Positions 61,101-64,000 of a stretch of 64,000 bases of DNA are shown piece after piece. Made by a program: the position numbers and the translations under genes. This DNA comes from Phallusia mammillata. Its lineage: Eukaryota > Chordata > Ascidiacea > Phlebobranchia > Ascidiidae. Below the pieces are notes generated by a model. That model ran no database searches. It was not told the DNA's origin and saw nothing but the letters and a program-made list of their open reading frames with translations. Numbering within the stretch: position 1 is the stretch's first letter; each line of letters begins with the position of its first letter. The stretch is taken from assembly GCA_003260075.1 (NCBI GenBank), contig QLIY01000230.1, forward strand, positions 1 to 64,000, written 5' to 3'.

Positions 61101-63593
61101 CAGATCCAAGATGCTTACACAATTCTCGCAACACGTGCAAAACAACTAACACTCAGCAAAAAGATCTATGAGTTTTACAATGCTCCAATTACAAAGTTTT
61201 GGATGTATGTGATGACTTACTCCATATTATTGGTGCTTTTCACATATGTTGTACTGGTGGGTTGACTTGAAATGTTAAGTAAGAGATTTTTTTTTAATAT
61301 TCTTGTGTTACTTTTAGGTAAACATGGATTTCTACCCATCTATTCCTGAATGGGTTGTTATATCACATGCTGCAACTATGGCTCTTGAGAAGGTATATTG
61401 AAATAGACATTAAGCTTTGTATAAACCAATTAAAGTTACAAACATCAAATGTTAGTAAAAACATAATAGTTTGCTTACATCATTGAAAGGTGATAACTTA
61501 AATACTATATACATTATTTTCTGGATAAAGACTAAAAAATTGACTATGGCTGTCCCATTTTACTTGTTTTTTTGGCTGTTACAATTTAAAAATTAAAAAT
61601 TCAATACATTTTTTGTGAAAACTATGATGAAATGTGACATAGCGCATGGCAACTCATGTAAATGAAGTAAGTATGATTTATTTCTTTTCAAATAAAACTA
61701 AAAACTTACCAATTGATTAAAAACTTACAGGGGCGAGAAATAGTACTTTCAGCTCCAGGGACCACTGCACAAAAACTGAAGGTGTGGGGATCCAATTTCT
61801 GGAATCTTCTGGACGCTGTCACAATTTGCATGTTTTTTATCGGCTTTGGACTTCGAATTTCTCAGGACCATTACATAATGATGATAGGCAGGGCTGTGTA
61901 TTGTGCCAACATTGTGTTGTGGTATGTCCATCTTCTCAACATATTCAGGTAAGCTCAGTCAAAAAAACAAATGTAAAAAGTCAATAACCGAACCTTGAAT
62001 GCTGTTTAATTGTGGTTTAAAACAGTTGTGCAGTTTTAGCATCCCTTGAACAGTAGCAACATATTATTCTAGATGCAGGTATTTGTCACAAATTTAGCAA
62101 CATATTTTCCTCAGAAAAGTACTCAATTTCAATTTTTGGTAGGAAAACGAAATGTCTGGTCATTGCAAAAAAATAATAATAATGATTGTGCAAAAATGAA
62201 TGGTTTTGCGTTTTTGAAGCTAAAGCAGAATTTCTGATCTATTTTTATTGCTGTTCCTAAACATAAGGCAAGAACAGCATGCTTTTACAACAATGGTTCT
62301 TAACCTTTCATAGCCCCTTTTGCAACACTCCCCCCGCTCACCACCCAAAAATTTAGATGGTAAACTTAAAAAAGTCTAACAGTTTTTTTGGAAATTGTCA
62401 TTAAATCAGGTAATTGAACATACACTCCTTATTCAACCAATTTAAAAAGCAAAACGTTTGTTAACATCAATAGTAAAGGGATATATGACCATCTTAATAG
62501 GCCATGGTGCCTATTTGAACCCTTTGCAACTTGGCATTATTCTTCAGACTTTAGAATCTCACAATTTTTTTATTACTTGCACTAACTTAGAAAAGTTCTT
62601 GTTGTTATATGTCATTGTTCAGTGTAGTCTTCCCTTTTATTGCAAACTGTAACAAAGCATGTGTTGTGTTGTGTAGTGTGAACAAGCATCTTGGTCCTTA
62701 TGTGATGATGATGGGAAAAATGATGGTTGACTTAGGAACGTTCATCATTCTTCTTGCTGTTGTGCTCATAAGTTTCGGTGTTTCCAGACAGGTACATGTT
62801 AAATGTCAGCACAAAAACCTTGTTTTGTGCCCCAGTAAAATGTTACACTTTGTTGTAACGAGGTGTTGTTACATTTTTTTAAAGTAATGGACCAGGCGTT
62901 TCAGATTTCATGTAATCTGTAATGCTAGGCCTAATGAAGTATTTGCACTTTGGGCCTATTATAGGACTTGTACTTAGGACCTTTGATAAATTTTTGAGTG
63001 TTGTTCAGGCCATCTTGCATCCAAACCAAAATGCCTCGTGGACTTTGCTTAAGGATTCGGTGCTGGAGCCATATTTTATGCTGTACGGAGAAGTGTACGC
63101 TGGAACCATCGACCGTAAGTTTAAATGCGAATAAAACAGCGTGAGAATTAGCTGGACAAAATATATATCCTTTCCCTGTATTACGAGCTGGCACTTATAT
63201 AAATAAATTATCCAGAAGAGACTCAAGCGCCGTTCTTTACCTGATTTCGTCTAAATTTAAATCCAGAGTTTATAAACCTATAGTTGAGTAAGGTTCGGTG
63301 TGCCTGTAGAAGTTAAAAAGCACTGCTTAAATGTGCATGTGTGTGTATATCTTTCGTAAATGTTTTTTTTCCATTTAGTTAAATTAATTATGCCAATAGG
63401 ATAAAAAGTAGGTAACGCAAAAGGGGTTCAGTTTTTTTAAAATCTTTGTGTTAAAATGCTCTGTTTTTTTAGCTTGCCATGGAGACGACCCGAGTTTGTG
63501 CGTTGTTGGCTCCTGGATCGCACCAACGTTCATGACCATCTACTTGTTGGTCGCCAACATTCTGCTATTGAACCTGCTAATCGCCGTTTTCAA
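49137..63593 (+). CDS. TRPM-family cation channel (3' end outside window)
   Basis: Coding exons: 49,137-49,211; 49,609-49,694; 49,896-50,066; 50,126-50,243; 51,043-51,182; 51,250-51,323; 52,532-52,656; 53,183-53,354; 53,778-53,952; 54,742-54,865; 55,417-55,492; 56,114-56,214; 56,525-56,659; 57,018-57,107; 57,363-57,524; 58,096-58,272; 58,691-58,788; 59,317-59,545; 60,071-60,204; 60,907-60,979; 61,065-61,256; 61,318-61,392; 61,731-61,948; 62,677-62,791; 63,009-63,114; 63,473-63,593. About 1,120 residues, all phases consistent. The N-terminal TRPM homology region shows [22 protein letters not shown] and GVAPWGVV. S1 to S6 follow; the pore reads [14 protein letters not shown] and S6 [17 protein letters not shown]. 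The GEVYA-type pore resembles Ca/Mg-permeable TRPM1/3/6/7 rather than TRPM4/5. A Ser-rich linker (exon 20) precedes S1. Whether a C-terminal kinase or NUDT9 domain follows cannot be seen. Exon 1 is the least certain. Confidence 0.94.
50375..50785. mobile_element. hAT-type MITE in TRPM intron 4 (Ac-like target)
   Basis: 411 bp, ends TAGTGATGGGACG / CGTCCCATCACTA, perfect 8-bp duplication ATATCAAG (50,367-50,374 and 50,786-50,793). Subterminal GGTATCG and GGTACTCG repeats on both sides. Confidence 0.92.
51437..52247. mobile_element. hAT-type element in TRPM intron 6
   Basis: 811 bp, ends CATTGGTTCTCAAAC / TTTGAGAACCACTG, perfect 8-bp duplication GTTTAAAT (51,429-51,436 and 52,248-52,255). A G10 tract (51,488-51,497) lies inside without a flanking duplication. 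No transposase. Confidence 0.9.
55863..56046. mobile_element. Pogo-like MITE in TRPM intron 11
   Basis: About 184 bp, ends CAGTAAACCTTGGTTAATC / CCCAGGAGTACTG, left flank TA. Central GGTCC/GGACC and AATTAGGCGGAGATCC arms match the other family members. Confidence 0.75.
59641..59822. mobile_element. Pogo-like MITE in TRPM intron 18
   Basis: Same family by internal sequence (AACCTCGGTTAAGCCGGATT...AGATTAACCGACTGT). The outer ends are worn, so limits are approximate. Confidence 0.6.
60477..60640. mobile_element. Pogo-like MITE in TRPM intron 19
   Basis: 164 bp, ends CAGTAAATCTAATCTGG / ACCAAGGTGTACTG, flanked by TA on both sides (60,475-60,476 and 60,641-60,642). Its right end is repeated after the G10 tract at 60,745. 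Confidence 0.78.
60613..60888. repeat. Duplicated intron 19 segment around a G10 tract
   Basis: 60,613-60,744 and about 60,756-60,888 are near-identical and separated by ten G (60,745-60,754), just before TRPM exon 20. Probable contig or haplotype overlap; exon 20 itself is present once. Confidence 0.8.
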
Positions 63594-64000
63594 GTAAGTT
63601 TGCATTTACTACAGCTACTCAGAATTTCGCCGTTTTCGCAGCTGTAGCAATTCAAATATGTCGCAGCTTATTCATTGTGTCTGCGTTGTAAAAACTGGGT
63701 TTGTATTGCCATAAAATTCTAGTCACCAGCACCGTACGCACAATGCAAGGAACGATTTTCCTCGGGCAAAGGAGTGTCTGTTTCTTACAATAATTACTGT
63801 CTGCGGAATACAAATGTAAATGGTCGTTAAATTCGCCCATTATGTTGCCAATATACGTTACACCAGCAACAGCTGCGAATCGTCTGTTTTGTAGCTCGAA
63901 TAGGCAAGGTTGCTATTCCAGTGACGTTTGAGAACAAATACAGAAACGTCATCTGCATAAAATGGTTCCTGTAGTGTGTTTGTTTTATGCTACCGCATTT
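63594..64000. other. TRPM intron at the window edge
   Basis: Follows the donor after S6 (CAA, then GTAAGT). No further coding exon is recognised before the window ends. Confidence 0.6.

Noticed and set aside
62292..62345. Another hAT element in TRPM intron
   Set aside because: Only a left-end-like CAATGGTTCTTAACC is visible; no right end or target duplication was found.

Overview
This is a nuclear, intron-rich, AT-rich invertebrate segment, most likely from a tunicate (ascidian). The basis is indirect: every protein gene is split by short GT-AG introns, all recognisable genes are animal genes (a trypsin-like protease family, a POPX-type PP2C phosphatase, eIF3e, a TRPM channel), and the spaces are packed with small non-autonomous DNA transposons. 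No prokaryotic operon, phage or CRISPR structure is present. The species call is inference.

Left part (1-29.1 kb): a two-gene unit repeated three times on the + strand. Each unit has gene X, an unrecognised, probably nuclear protein, followed by a secreted trypsin-like serine protease with eight coding exons. Unit 1 is 1-6.66 kb (gene X cut by the window edge), unit 2 is 13.2-20.3 kb (both genes complete) and unit 3 is 22.4-29.1 kb (gene X reduced to a 3' fragment split by a solo LTR; protease intact). All three proteases keep His-Asp-Ser and a trypsin-type S1 Asp. Between and inside the units lie at least a dozen hAT-type elements with 8-bp target duplications, several nested, plus a 0.5-kb long-TIR element with a 9-bp duplication and, further right, a tRNA-derived SINE.

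Right part (31-64 kb): three single-copy + strand genes that could be assembled exon by exon with consistent splice phases: PPM1E/F-like phosphatase (31,024-39,948, 13 exons), eIF3e (42,047-47,642, 9 exons, 445 residues) and a TRPM channel (49,137 to beyond the right edge; 26 coding exons visible, about 1,120 residues, through S6). They have unrelated functions and look like ordinary neighbours.

The strongest unexplained signal is not a gene. Pure tracts of ten G or ten C (16 of them, plus one of 71 G) are scattered through the window. Most sit exactly between two near-identical copies of the same stretch, or between shuffled pieces of one. They read as G until about 5.8 kb, as C from 8.6 to 20.6 kb and as G again from 29.8 kb. 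This is best explained as gap filler between overlapping contigs or haplotypes, with the middle part reverse-complemented. Several apparent local duplications (a second protease signal exon, a partial eIF3e exon) are therefore probably assembly artefacts, whereas the three gene X-protease units are real paralogues.
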